A stretch of DNA of 48,546 nucleotides from GCA-020343675 sp964462945 (GTDB lineage Bacteria; Planctomycetota; Phycisphaerae; Sedimentisphaerales; Anaerobacaceae), in assembly GCA_964462945.1 (NCBI GenBank), contig CAYWZW010000039.1, forward strand, positions 1 to 48,546. Direction: 5' to 3'. Below the pieces are notes generated by a model. The model ran no database searches, was not told where the DNA came from, and saw only the letters and a list, made by a program, of their open reading frames with translations. Below are positions 17,284 to 24,693 of this stretch, one piece after another. How positions within the stretch are numbered: position 1 is the first letter of the stretch; every line of letters begins with the position of its first letter. The translations under genes were made by a program, and so were the position numbers.

Positions 17284-18657
17284 CTATGTCAGCGGCAGCA
17301 GCTTTGCAAACACCAGCGTGAATCCGAAGCCGGTCAAACCCACCACGGCTGTGACGATCGTGAAGGATTTCAGAGTCTCGATCTCGGTCAGGACGCTCAT
17401 GCGGGCGACGACCCAGAAGCCGCTGTCGTTCATCCAGTCGCCGACAAGCGAGCCGCTGCATATCGCCGTCGCAAGATACACGACGTGACAGCCGAGCGCC
17501 TCGGACGTGATACCCATCGCAGCGAACATCGACGAAGCGGTGATTATCGCTACGGTGCTCGAACCCTGCGCGAACTTGACCAGCGAAGACACGGCGAATG
17601 CCATCGCCAGGATCGCGAGACCGGTGTTCTGTTCACCGGCGCCCATGAGCTTTGCGACCGAGTCCTGGATGCCCGCGGTCCTCAGCATCCCGCCGAGCGC
17701 CCCGCCGCCGGCAGTAATCAGAATGATGATCCCGCCGCTGGTCAGCGCCTCGTCGGTGCGTTGCGCGAGCTGCTTCAAAGACAATCTTCGCTTCCAGACC
17801 AATAAGGCCATAGCGATTAGCGCCGATATCAGCAGCGCCAAGTTCGGCTGTCCAACGATAGAGGTTACCGCAACCAGGTTTGTCACGAACGCCGGGATAC
17901 TCTCCCCTTTTGCACAGGCCCTGGCGACCGTATTGGCTGAGATGAGCAGCACGGGCAGCACTACCGGCAGCAGAGAAAGCCACAAGGGCGGCAGTTGCTC
18001 ATCCGGCAAAGGTTCCGGCTCCGGCTCGCCCACGTATGGTCGCATGGGTATGTCCATGAATCGGTTGATTATCCTGCAGGCGAGAAACGCGACGACAGCC
18101 GTCGGCAGCGCGATGAGCGTCCCGACCAGGATCATCAGGCCCAGGTCAATCTTGAATTGCGACGCGGCAAAGAGCGGCCCCGGCGTCGGCGGCACGAGAT
18201 TATGCGTGACGGCTGCTCCGGCGACAACCGCCGTGACGTAGAGTACGTAGTCGCGGCGCGTCCGTCTCCACAACGATCGCGCCAGAGGCGCCAGCAGATA
18301 GAAGACGGTGTCGAAAAACACCGGGATCGACAGCACAAACGCACTGGCCAGCAGTGCCCACGACGCCCGTTTCTCACCCAACACTTTCAGGAACGAGCGC
18401 ACGATCTGGTCGGCGGCGCCGCTGTCCAGCAGGCACTTGGCTACGATGGCCGCCAGAGCGATGACGATCCCGATGCTACCCGCCACGTTGCCGAACTCGC
18501 GCGCGACGCGAGCAATTTTGTCCTCGGCCGGACCCGGCGCCAGCAGGCTGACGAGTATCGCGGCGATTGTCAGAGCAATGAAGGCGTTCACCCGCAGCAC
18601 GATGATCATCCCCACGACGGCGATGATCGCGATCAGAAGAATAATCAGTGGATTCAT
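17284..18657 (-). CDS. GntP-family gluconate/sugar-acid:H+ symporter
   Basis: The 457-residue protein is almost all hydrophobic helices, with about 12-14 membrane segments from MNPLIILLIAIIAVVGM onward. It has GntP features such as the early ITIA-type loop, NLVPPTPGP (about 151-159), and the C-terminal QGSSTVAIITASSM segment that carries the family's Ser/Thr-rich substrate region. GntP carriers import gluconate, ketogluconates, fructuronate or D-serine by proton symport across the inner membrane. It is the last gene of a minus-strand operon after the Fe-type dehydrogenase, LarA-like and Gfo/Idh genes, 25 bases after the Gfo/Idh stop. The neighbours favour a hydroxy-acid or aldonate substrate. 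No strong ribosome site is visible at the ATG. Confidence 0.9.
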   Translation of the reverse strand: MNPLIILLIAIIAVVGMIIVLRVNAFIALTIAAILVSLLAPGPAEDKIARVAREFGNVAGSIGIVIALAAIVAKCLLDSGAADQIVRSFLKVLGEKRASWALLASAFVLSIPVFFDTVFYLLAPLARSLWRRTRRDYVLYVTAVVAGAAVTHNLVPPTPGPLFAASQFKIDLGLMILVGTLIALPTAVVAFLACRIINRFMDIPMRPYVGEPEPEPLPDEQLPPLWLSLLPVVLPVLLISANTVARACAKGESIPAFVTNLVAVTSIVGQPNLALLISALIAMALLVWKRRLSLKQLAQRTDEALTSGGIIILITAGGGALGGMLRTAGIQDSVAKLMGAGEQNTGLAILAMAFAVSSLVKFAQGSSTVAIITASSMFAAMGITSEALGCHVVYLATAICSGSLVGDWMNDSGFWVVARMSVLTEIETLKSFTIVTAVVGLTGFGFTLVFAKLLPLT

Positions 18658-18682
18658 ATCTATCTGGGCGACTGTACACAGA

Positions 18683-20101
18683 TCAGGTCACATTGAGACT
18701 GCGCAGCTCTTTGTCCCACGGACTGCGGTATTCGCGCACCAACATGCGGGCCGCCTCCGGGTCGTCGATGACCTGTTCTTTCTTTGCGTCCCAGCGAATC
18801 TTTCGGCCGGTCTTGAGCGAGATATTGGCCAGATGACACGTCGTTGCTATCTGGTGGCCGCTTTCTACGTCGGACGCCGGTCCGCCTGCGGCGGAACGTG
18901 ATTTGACGCAGTCCAGGAAATTGCGTGCGTGAAGGACGTACTGCGCCAGCCAGTCGCCGCCCTTCGCCTGCTCGGGCTGCGTCCAGAATCTCTCACCCGG
19001 CGGCTCGGGCACAGGCTGCGGACCCCCGACAGGGTGGGTTTGGGGGGCGATAACCCCCGCGACGATGTTCGTCGGGTCCCTCCTGGGACTGGGAAGGACC
19101 TCGTATCCGTCCCGGCTCAGCGTCATGCTGCCTTTGGTGCCGTAGAAGACGAGCCCGCCCATGCCCGTGCTGCGAGGCATGGACGCGCATTCACGATATT
19201 CAACATTCGCAACAAATCCGGGATACTCGATGATCACGTCCTGCGTATCGGGCACCTCACAGTTGTCCTTGAGGAAGAATCGCCCGCCCGCGCTTGTGAC
19301 GGCCGTCGGGCCATCCACGCCCATGATCCAGTGCACGATGTCCAGCGAGTGGTGCCCCAGGTTTGTCATCTGGCCGCCGGAGTAGTCCCAGAACCAGCGG
19401 AAGTGATAGATTCCGCGATTGGGATTGTATGGCCGCTGGGGCGCGGGGCCGAGCATCATCTCCCAATCCAGTTGCGGCGGCGGCTCCTGGTCGGGCGGAT
19501 TGCCGAAGCCGGGCATGACGTTGCGATAGTACTTGACCTGCACCGCCACGATGTCGCCGAGGTGCCCGTTTCGAATCAACTCTTTGGCCCTGTGATAATG
19601 GGGGCCTGACCGCTGCTGCGTTCCCACCTGGACGACGCGCTTGTGTCGCCGGGCGACGTCCGTCATCCATCGCCCTTCGCGGACAAACAGCGTCAAAGGT
19701 TTCTCGACATAAACGTCCTTGCCCGCCGCACAAGCCAGCATCGTCATCAAGGCGTGCCAGTGGTCGGGGGTGGATACGACCACCGCGTCCACGTCCTTGT
19801 TATCTAACAGCCGACGGAAATCGCGGTATTTCTCCACCGGTGCTGCGATCAGCTCGGCCGCTGCGTCCAGACGCGGCTGGTAGGCTTCCGCCACGCCCAC
19901 GATGCTGACGTCAGGCTGGGCCTTGAAATTCCGCGTGTGAATCTGTCCGATCAGACCAAAGCCGATCATCCCGACGCCAATGCGCTCATTGGCGCCGTAA
20001 ACCCTTGTCCATGAGGCCGCCGTCAGCGCCGTGGCCGCACCAGCCTTCATGAATGTTCGTCGGGTAATTCCTGCGTGTTGTTTTTGGGGCGGTTTTTTCA
20101 T
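18683..20101 (-). CDS. Tat-signal Gfo/Idh/MocA-family oxidoreductase
   Basis: This protein of 472 residues has a twin-arginine signal (ITRRTFMKAG, Arg14-Arg15, followed by an Ala-rich hydrophobic segment), so it is probably exported folded with its cofactor. The Rossmann fold shows MIGFGLIG (45-52) and the catalytic EKP is present at 133-135. The C-terminal half is the large 'glycosyl hydrolase 109-like' sheet domain typical of Planctomycetota paralogues. The start is ATG 20101, with aaaggag about 8 bases upstream; a GTG at 20107 is too close to that site. These enzymes oxidise or reduce sugars and inositols, and some act as NAD-dependent glycosidases. It lies between the LarA-like and GntP genes. 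The substrate is unknown. Confidence 0.85.
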   Translation of the reverse strand: MKKPPQKQHAGITRRTFMKAGAATALTAASWTRVYGANERIGVGMIGFGLIGQIHTRNFKAQPDVSIVGVAEAYQPRLDAAAELIAAPVEKYRDFRRLLDNKDVDAVVVSTPDHWHALMTMLACAAGKDVYVEKPLTLFVREGRWMTDVARRHKRVVQVGTQQRSGPHYHRAKELIRNGHLGDIVAVQVKYYRNVMPGFGNPPDQEPPPQLDWEMMLGPAPQRPYNPNRGIYHFRWFWDYSGGQMTNLGHHSLDIVHWIMGVDGPTAVTSAGGRFFLKDNCEVPDTQDVIIEYPGFVANVEYRECASMPRSTGMGGLVFYGTKGSMTLSRDGYEVLPSPRRDPTNIVAGVIAPQTHPVGGPQPVPEPPGERFWTQPEQAKGGDWLAQYVLHARNFLDCVKSRSAAGGPASDVESGHQIATTCHLANISLKTGRKIRWDAKKEQVIDDPEAARMLVREYRSPWDKELRSLNVT

Positions 20102-20131
20102 GGTCACGTCTCCTTTCTATCTGTTCTGATT

Positions 20132-20151
20132 CCTGCCTGCCGGCGGGCAGG
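20132..20151. repeat. CCTGCCTGCCGGC-type palindromic repeat (intergenic)
   Basis: The 20-base near-palindrome cctgcctgccggcgggcagg lies in the 81-base gap between the LarA-like gene and the Gfo/Idh gene. The same core, tgcctgccggcaggca, occurs inside the GH38-like coding sequence at 31267-31282. Confidence 0.7.
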
Positions 20152-20182
20152 GCTGACCTTGGGATTCTATCAGGATGTGAGT

Positions 20183-21511
20183 TCAATCGCAACTGTCCAC
20201 TGCACCTTTTGTACGCTTTTTCTGCCGTGACGAATCACAGTCTGTCGAGACGTACGAAATCGTTTGCGGCCCCTCGGGCAGCACACAGACCGAAGCCCCG
20301 GGTCCGTAGCGCTTGCGCAGTTGACCAACGGTCTGAGCGATGTCTCGACACGGTCTGAGCATGGCACGTTCTATCTGCTCGTCGGTGAGGTTGTGGCTGA
20401 ACAAATAAACGTCGGCCTTGGCGCAGATCGAGGCGTGAATCTGTGCCTGCCACGCATCCTGAACAGAGCAGCCCCCGCCCCGGATTTTGTCAAGCAGCGA
20501 GCCGGCCCCTTCGGCCTCGAACAGCAGTCTCTTGTATTGCCCGTACTCCGGTATCCCGTCACGACACTCCGCCGCAACGATAATAGCGCCGCGATTCTTC
20601 ACAATCCGAGCAGCGGCGCTCATTCCCTTTACCGATTGATAGAGATTCAGATCGTGCGGATGGCCCGAATTGGCTGTAATCACGATGTCGTATCGCTGCC
20701 GCACCGGAACTATGGCGTGTCGGCCGACAAACGCGCAACCGCGCTGGTGGGCCTGCTCCATGTCCCCTGCGAACACCGCCGTGATCAGCCTCTGGCGGTC
20801 GAGGGCCACGTTCAACAGAAAAGTCGGCGACGTCATCAACGCGGCCTCGCGGATCTCTTCCCATACCGGATTGCCGTGCGTGACGCCCCACGTTGCCTTC
20901 GCGTGGTCGATGTTTCGCGCACTGTGATTGGGCAATATGCTGTCCAGAAGTGCCAAGCCCGGCATACAGGCCTTGCCTCCGCCCGAAAAACCTGCAAAGA
21001 AATGGGGCTCTACGAAGCCCGTGAGAATGCGCACGTCGCAGGCAAGATATTCCTTGTGAATCCAGATGTCGTTTTCCCGTGCGGTCGTTCCCACGCGAGC
21101 GTGCGAATCGCGATCCTGAGCATCGTTCTGCACGATTCGGAATTTGCCTGCGACTTGTTCGCCGAACATTGCCCGCAGCTCATCAGGCGTATTGGCCCTG
21201 TGCGTGCCGGTGGCAATGAACAGGATGATCCTGTCGTCGCGGACGCCGTTCAGTTCGCCGAGCAACGCCGGCAGGATCGTGCGATAAGGCGTCGGCCGCG
21301 TGATATCGTTGCAGACGATTGCGACCGTATCCGACGGCTTGACCAGATCTCTCAGCGGCGGCGAGCCGATGGGCTTGCGCAAGGCGTGCCGCAGCGCCCC
21401 GGCCTGATCGGCTGGAGCCTCCACGTACCTGGGCTCAACGGTGTCCACTTTCAAGCCATCCGGCAGGCTCAGGTCGATGCCGTCCCTGCCGTATGCCAGC
21501 CTTATCTTCAT
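20183..21511 (-). CDS. larA: LarA-family nickel-pincer racemase/epimerase
   Basis: The 442-residue protein matches lactate racemase LarA at its key residues. By pattern, with an offset of 3-4 from the Lactiplantibacillus enzyme, they are Asp69 and Arg72 (NDITRP), His104 (TGTHR), His170 (EPHFFAGFSGGGK), Lys180 (cofactor-bound lysine) and His196 (NHSARN). All catalytic positions are intact, so it is probably active with the nickel-pincer nucleotide. The cofactor genes larB, larC and larE are not in the window. LarA homologues racemise or epimerise 2-hydroxy acids, and at least one sugar-acid (gluconate) 2-epimerase has been reported. The GntP neighbour favours such a substrate, so the symbol denotes family, not proven lactate activity. 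The start is ATG 21511; a GTG lies 9 bases upstream. It follows the Fe-type dehydrogenase gene by 17 bases. Confidence 0.85.
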   Translation of the reverse strand: MKIRLAYGRDGIDLSLPDGLKVDTVEPRYVEAPADQAGALRHALRKPIGSPPLRDLVKPSDTVAIVCNDITRPTPYRTILPALLGELNGVRDDRIILFIATGTHRANTPDELRAMFGEQVAGKFRIVQNDAQDRDSHARVGTTARENDIWIHKEYLACDVRILTGFVEPHFFAGFSGGGKACMPGLALLDSILPNHSARNIDHAKATWGVTHGNPVWEEIREAALMTSPTFLLNVALDRQRLITAVFAGDMEQAHQRGCAFVGRHAIVPVRQRYDIVITANSGHPHDLNLYQSVKGMSAAARIVKNRGAIIVAAECRDGIPEYGQYKRLLFEAEGAGSLLDKIRGGGCSVQDAWQAQIHASICAKADVYLFSHNLTDEQIERAMLRPCRDIAQTVGQLRKRYGPGASVCVLPEGPQTISYVSTDCDSSRQKKRTKGAVDSCD

Positions 21512-21528
21512 GACAAACACTGCCTTGA

Positions 21529-22872
21529 TCAGGTATTCTCGACGAGGGCCGGGTTCCCGTCTCTGGCCGCTTCGAGGATGGGCCGCATGTACCTATCTAC
21601 CATCTCGGCCGTCATGGGCACCGGCATGTTTTGCAGCTTCATCTTCAATTGCGGATCCTTGGCCGCCGCCAGCGCCCGCTCGATATGAGCCTGGCTGAAT
21701 CCGTCAACCTCGCTCAGGCGCGTCGGACAGCCGACCCTGCGAGCCAGCCCGAACATCGCCTGGGCCGCCGCAAGGCCCAATTCCCTGCCGCTCAGCTTGT
21801 CTATGTCGGCCCGTGCCAGCCCGCCGTCCGCGTGGCGGGCCAGCCCCGCCTCTCGATAAATCCGTCCGACAAGTCGAAGCGGCTCCTCGATCGCGGGCGC
21901 GAAAAAAACCGTGTAGTAGGGGTTCATAATCGCACAGGCCCGGCCATGCGGCAGTATGTCCACAAGTGAGAAGCTGGTCAGATGCCCGCCGTTGGTGCCT
22001 CCGACCATGATGGCGTATCCGCCCAGGTCCGTGGCCAGACAAAGGGCCTCTCTGGCCTTCTTGTCACGCGGCTCAGCCATGACCGCAGGCAGGTGCTTCA
22101 CCGTCAGACCAATGCACACCTCGGCGATTTCACGCACCTTCTCGTAATAGGGTCTGCCCACCGCACCGTATAGAACCTCCAGCGCATGAGACAGCCCGTC
22201 CATCGCCCCGTCCACCGTCAGCCCCGGCGGTGTGTCGTAGGTCACTTCGTAGTCAAAAATCGCCCCTGCCGGCACGATCGCGTCGTCCACGAGCAGCTTT
22301 TTCTGTCCGCTCGCTACGTCCGTGATATTTGAATACTTGGTCAGATGGGCTGCCGAGCTGGCCACCGTCTGGATCGCAATGTGCGGCCTGAGACGTTTGC
22401 CTGCTCTGGCGGCCGCGGCGGAGACCAGACCTGCGCCGAAATATTCGTCGATCCGGCCGCCCAGCGTACAGAGAACCTCTGCGGCCTTTGTCGCGTCAAT
22501 TGTGCTGCCGCCGCCGAAACTTATCAGCACGTCCGGCTCGGCCCGCCTCAGTTCATCGGCGATGCGAAACAGGTCCTCTCGCGGCGCGTTCGGCCGAGCA
22601 CCTTTGATCTGCGCAACCAGCTCGATGCCCCCCTGCGGTGAGCCTGCCGAACCCATCTGCCCAAGTGAGGTCTCTATAGTCCTGACGTACCGATCGCTGC
22701 CGGCAAATGTGCCCCGAACCAGTGCGGCCCGCTTACCCGTCATGGCAGCCAGCCCGCCGTGCGTCTGGCGGGCCAGCTTGCGTGTCTCAGGCAGGACACC
22801 GGCGCCGAACAGATAGGCATCACCCTTGAACTGTCGCAGCAGCGACCGTGCTCTGTCAAAGTCATTCGTCAT
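21529..22872 (-). CDS. Iron-containing (group III) alcohol dehydrogenase family protein
   Basis: This 447-residue protein has the GGGST dinucleotide motif at 120-124 followed by IDATKA. The four metal ligands of the family appear as Asp225 and His229 (DGLSH), His297 (GGHLTS) and His309 (DILPHG). These enzymes oxidise alcohols or reduce aldehydes with NAD(P). Their relatives include lactaldehyde, 1,3-propanediol, glycerol and 4-hydroxybutyrate dehydrogenases. The start is ATG 22872 (MTNDFDRAR); an in-frame GTG at 22887 is the alternative. It is the first gene of the operon that continues with the LarA-like, Gfo/Idh and GntP genes, which suggests oxidation of a hydroxy acid, aldonate or sugar alcohol. 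No export signal is seen. Confidence 0.85.
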   Translation of the reverse strand: MTNDFDRARSLLRQFKGDAYLFGAGVLPETRKLARQTHGGLAAMTGKRAALVRGTFAGSDRYVRTIETSLGQMGSAGSPQGGIELVAQIKGARPNAPREDLFRIADELRRAEPDVLISFGGGSTIDATKAAEVLCTLGGRIDEYFGAGLVSAAAARAGKRLRPHIAIQTVASSAAHLTKYSNITDVASGQKKLLVDDAIVPAGAIFDYEVTYDTPPGLTVDGAMDGLSHALEVLYGAVGRPYYEKVREIAEVCIGLTVKHLPAVMAEPRDKKAREALCLATDLGGYAIMVGGTNGGHLTSFSLVDILPHGRACAIMNPYYTVFFAPAIEEPLRLVGRIYREAGLARHADGGLARADIDKLSGRELGLAAAQAMFGLARRVGCPTRLSEVDGFSQAHIERALAAAKDPQLKMKLQNMPVPMTAEMVDRYMRPILEAARDGNPALVENT

Positions 22873-23086
22873 CGTCTCACGCCACACCTATCTGAATGCC
22901 ACAACGCCGGCCACGTCCTGTGGGCCACCCGCCCATTTGAGCGGCACCATCTCGATAGCCCCCGGTGCGGCATAGAACATCTTGTGCAACTTCGTACAGT
23001 GTGCCTGTACAACAAGAACTTGCGAACAACCTTGCATTCGAGTTGGTCAGTTTGAGTAAATACTTGTCAATTTATCATATATATTT

Positions 23087-24601
23087 TCAAAGCTCCCAAC
23101 CCTTCCGGTATTCCCGGGTCAGGTACTTATTTGCCTGTTGAAAGTTGGTTATTTTCATGCCTTCGGTGTCATAATCCACCTTTCTTCCGGCCCTTAACGC
23201 TACGGCACCGAGGTTGATGGTTTCCGTAACAGGACCCGCCAGCAGGAAGCTGCCCGGTGATTCTTCCTTGTTCTTGATGGAATCGACCCAAGTGTTCGAT
23301 CTTCTTGCCCGGTCTTCCTCCTGAACCTCTTTCTGCCCGGCGTAAGCCTGCATTTTCTTTGCCGGGATAATGTGCGGTTCTTCACCACGGAAACCGGCCA
23401 AGATCTTGCCTTTGTCCCCCACAAACATCATTCCTTCCTCCGGCAACGATTTTCCATCTTCCTCAAGCTCTTCCGGGGCAAAGGGCTTCATACCTCCGTC
23501 GTACCAAAACAAATCGAAAGCAGGCAAATATTTCTGTTTTGGGAAATTGAACCGGATCATGCAAGAGTAGGGGAAGGCCACGTCATTCTTCACCGCCTGG
23601 CTGACATTATCGACGATGGTCCGCGTCGTTGTTCCGTATGCCTCCGCGCTGGTCGGCGGGGTCTCTATGCCGAAGGTCAGGAACAAGGGAAACAGGCTAT
23701 AATGCCCCATGTCCGCAATACTACCGCCGCCAAAATCATACCAGCCGCGAAAGACGTTATGCGTATAATTCGGGTGGTAAGGACGGTCCGGCACAGGCCC
23801 TAACCACAGTTGCCAGTTGAATCCCTCTGGGGTAGGAGGGGTATCCGTAGGGTTGGACGTCCATTGGGGCCAGACGGGTCTCTGCGACCAGTTATGGATT
23901 TCCCTGAGTGTGCCGATTACGCCGTCCTTGATCCATTGGAGCGTCAGCTCGTTGTCACGGCTCATGCTCCAGGCCAGAAGATGCGTTATGACCTTTTTCT
24001 GGCGGGCTGTTTCAATAGCCAGCCTTCCTTCCGACACCCTGTTGGCAATTGGCTTATGGGTGACGACGTGCTTTCCTTTCTTCATGGCGGCAATGGCTAC
24101 GGTAGCATGAAGATGATCTGGCGTCATGATTTTTATGGCATCCACGTCTTTTTCCTTGTCGAGCAAGTCACGGAAGTCCTCGTAAGAATTACATCCCCGG
24201 TATTTTCCGGAAGAGCTGCTCTTGGCGTAATACTTTTCAACATACTCCCGGCCGATGTCCCGCCCCCCGGGAATACCTTCGATGCCTGCCCCCCACGTCG
24301 GGTCGTTCAATGTCTTACGGATTCCGTCTCGGATGCCGTTCCGCGACCAATCAATATAATTGGTGGTAAATTTATTCGGATCGCATACGGCCACGATCTG
24401 TACATCCGGGTTCTCGAGCATATCCGGCATTTCGCGAAGGCCCTGCGTGCCGCATCCGATATTGGCAACGGTGACCTTATCACTTGGAGCCACATAATTC
24501 GGGCCTCCCAATACGTGCCGGGGAACGACCGTCAAGGCTATCGAAGAAACGGCGGCGGATCCCAGCAATTCACGGCGGCTTATCTTTTCTTTAGGTTTCA
24601 T
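23087..24601 (-). CDS. Tat-signal Gfo/Idh/MocA-family oxidoreductase with HKP instead of EKP
   Basis: The 504-residue protein has a twin-arginine signal (ISRRELLGSAAVSS, Arg9-Arg10), the Rossmann motif NIGCGTQG (48-54), and a large C-terminal sheet domain. At the catalytic 'EKP' position it reads THKPIAN (Lys183), with His replacing Glu. The start is taken as ATG 24601 (MKPKEKISRR), behind ggagg about 13 bases upstream. The longer in-frame extension to 24697 is encoded by the dispersed 'ATCGAAAATC' repeat and is not credible. It differs clearly from the other Gfo/Idh protein (18683-20101): it is longer and has an insertion around residues 90-135 (WSRNGI to KYRGCNSY). Its role is probably periplasmic sugar oxidoreduction or NAD-dependent glycoside cleavage. 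It is downstream of the unassigned 24694-27540 gene. Confidence 0.85.
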   Translation of the reverse strand: MKPKEKISRRELLGSAAVSSIALTVVPRHVLGGPNYVAPSDKVTVANIGCGTQGLREMPDMLENPDVQIVAVCDPNKFTTNYIDWSRNGIRDGIRKTLNDPTWGAGIEGIPGGRDIGREYVEKYYAKSSSSGKYRGCNSYEDFRDLLDKEKDVDAIKIMTPDHLHATVAIAAMKKGKHVVTHKPIANRVSEGRLAIETARQKKVITHLLAWSMSRDNELTLQWIKDGVIGTLREIHNWSQRPVWPQWTSNPTDTPPTPEGFNWQLWLGPVPDRPYHPNYTHNVFRGWYDFGGGSIADMGHYSLFPLFLTFGIETPPTSAEAYGTTTRTIVDNVSQAVKNDVAFPYSCMIRFNFPKQKYLPAFDLFWYDGGMKPFAPEELEEDGKSLPEEGMMFVGDKGKILAGFRGEEPHIIPAKKMQAYAGQKEVQEEDRARRSNTWVDSIKNKEESPGSFLLAGPVTETINLGAVALRAGRKVDYDTEGMKITNFQQANKYLTREYRKGWEL

Positions 24602-24634
24602 TTTGCAATCTGTGCCTCCAATTGGATTTATCAT

Positions 24635-24690
24635 TTTCGATTGTCGATTTTCGATTTTAAATCGGCGATGGGCAATCGGCAAGCGCCAAT
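24635..24690. repeat. Dispersed ATCGAAAATC-type repeat, copy A
   Basis: The stretch begins ttttcgattgtcgattttcg and continues through taaatcggcgatgggcaatc. It is homologous by eye to the copies at 34876-34996 and 39431-39495, which share the ttttcgattgccg and atcgaaaat cores in opposite orientation. It lies between the 24694-27540 gene and the second Gfo/Idh gene and creates a spurious N-terminal extension of the latter. Confidence 0.7.
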
Positions 24691-24693
24691 TGC

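Noticed and set aside
20264..21688. Plus-strand frame of 474 codons opposite the LarA-like gene
   Set aside because: The minus strand carries all catalytic residues of LarA. The opposite frame has no family pattern and also crosses into the neighbouring gene.
22888..23086. Small gene or RNA in the gap before the second Gfo/Idh stop
   Set aside because: Only a short inverted repeat (gtacagtgtgcctgtac) is visible, with no convincing start site or structure.
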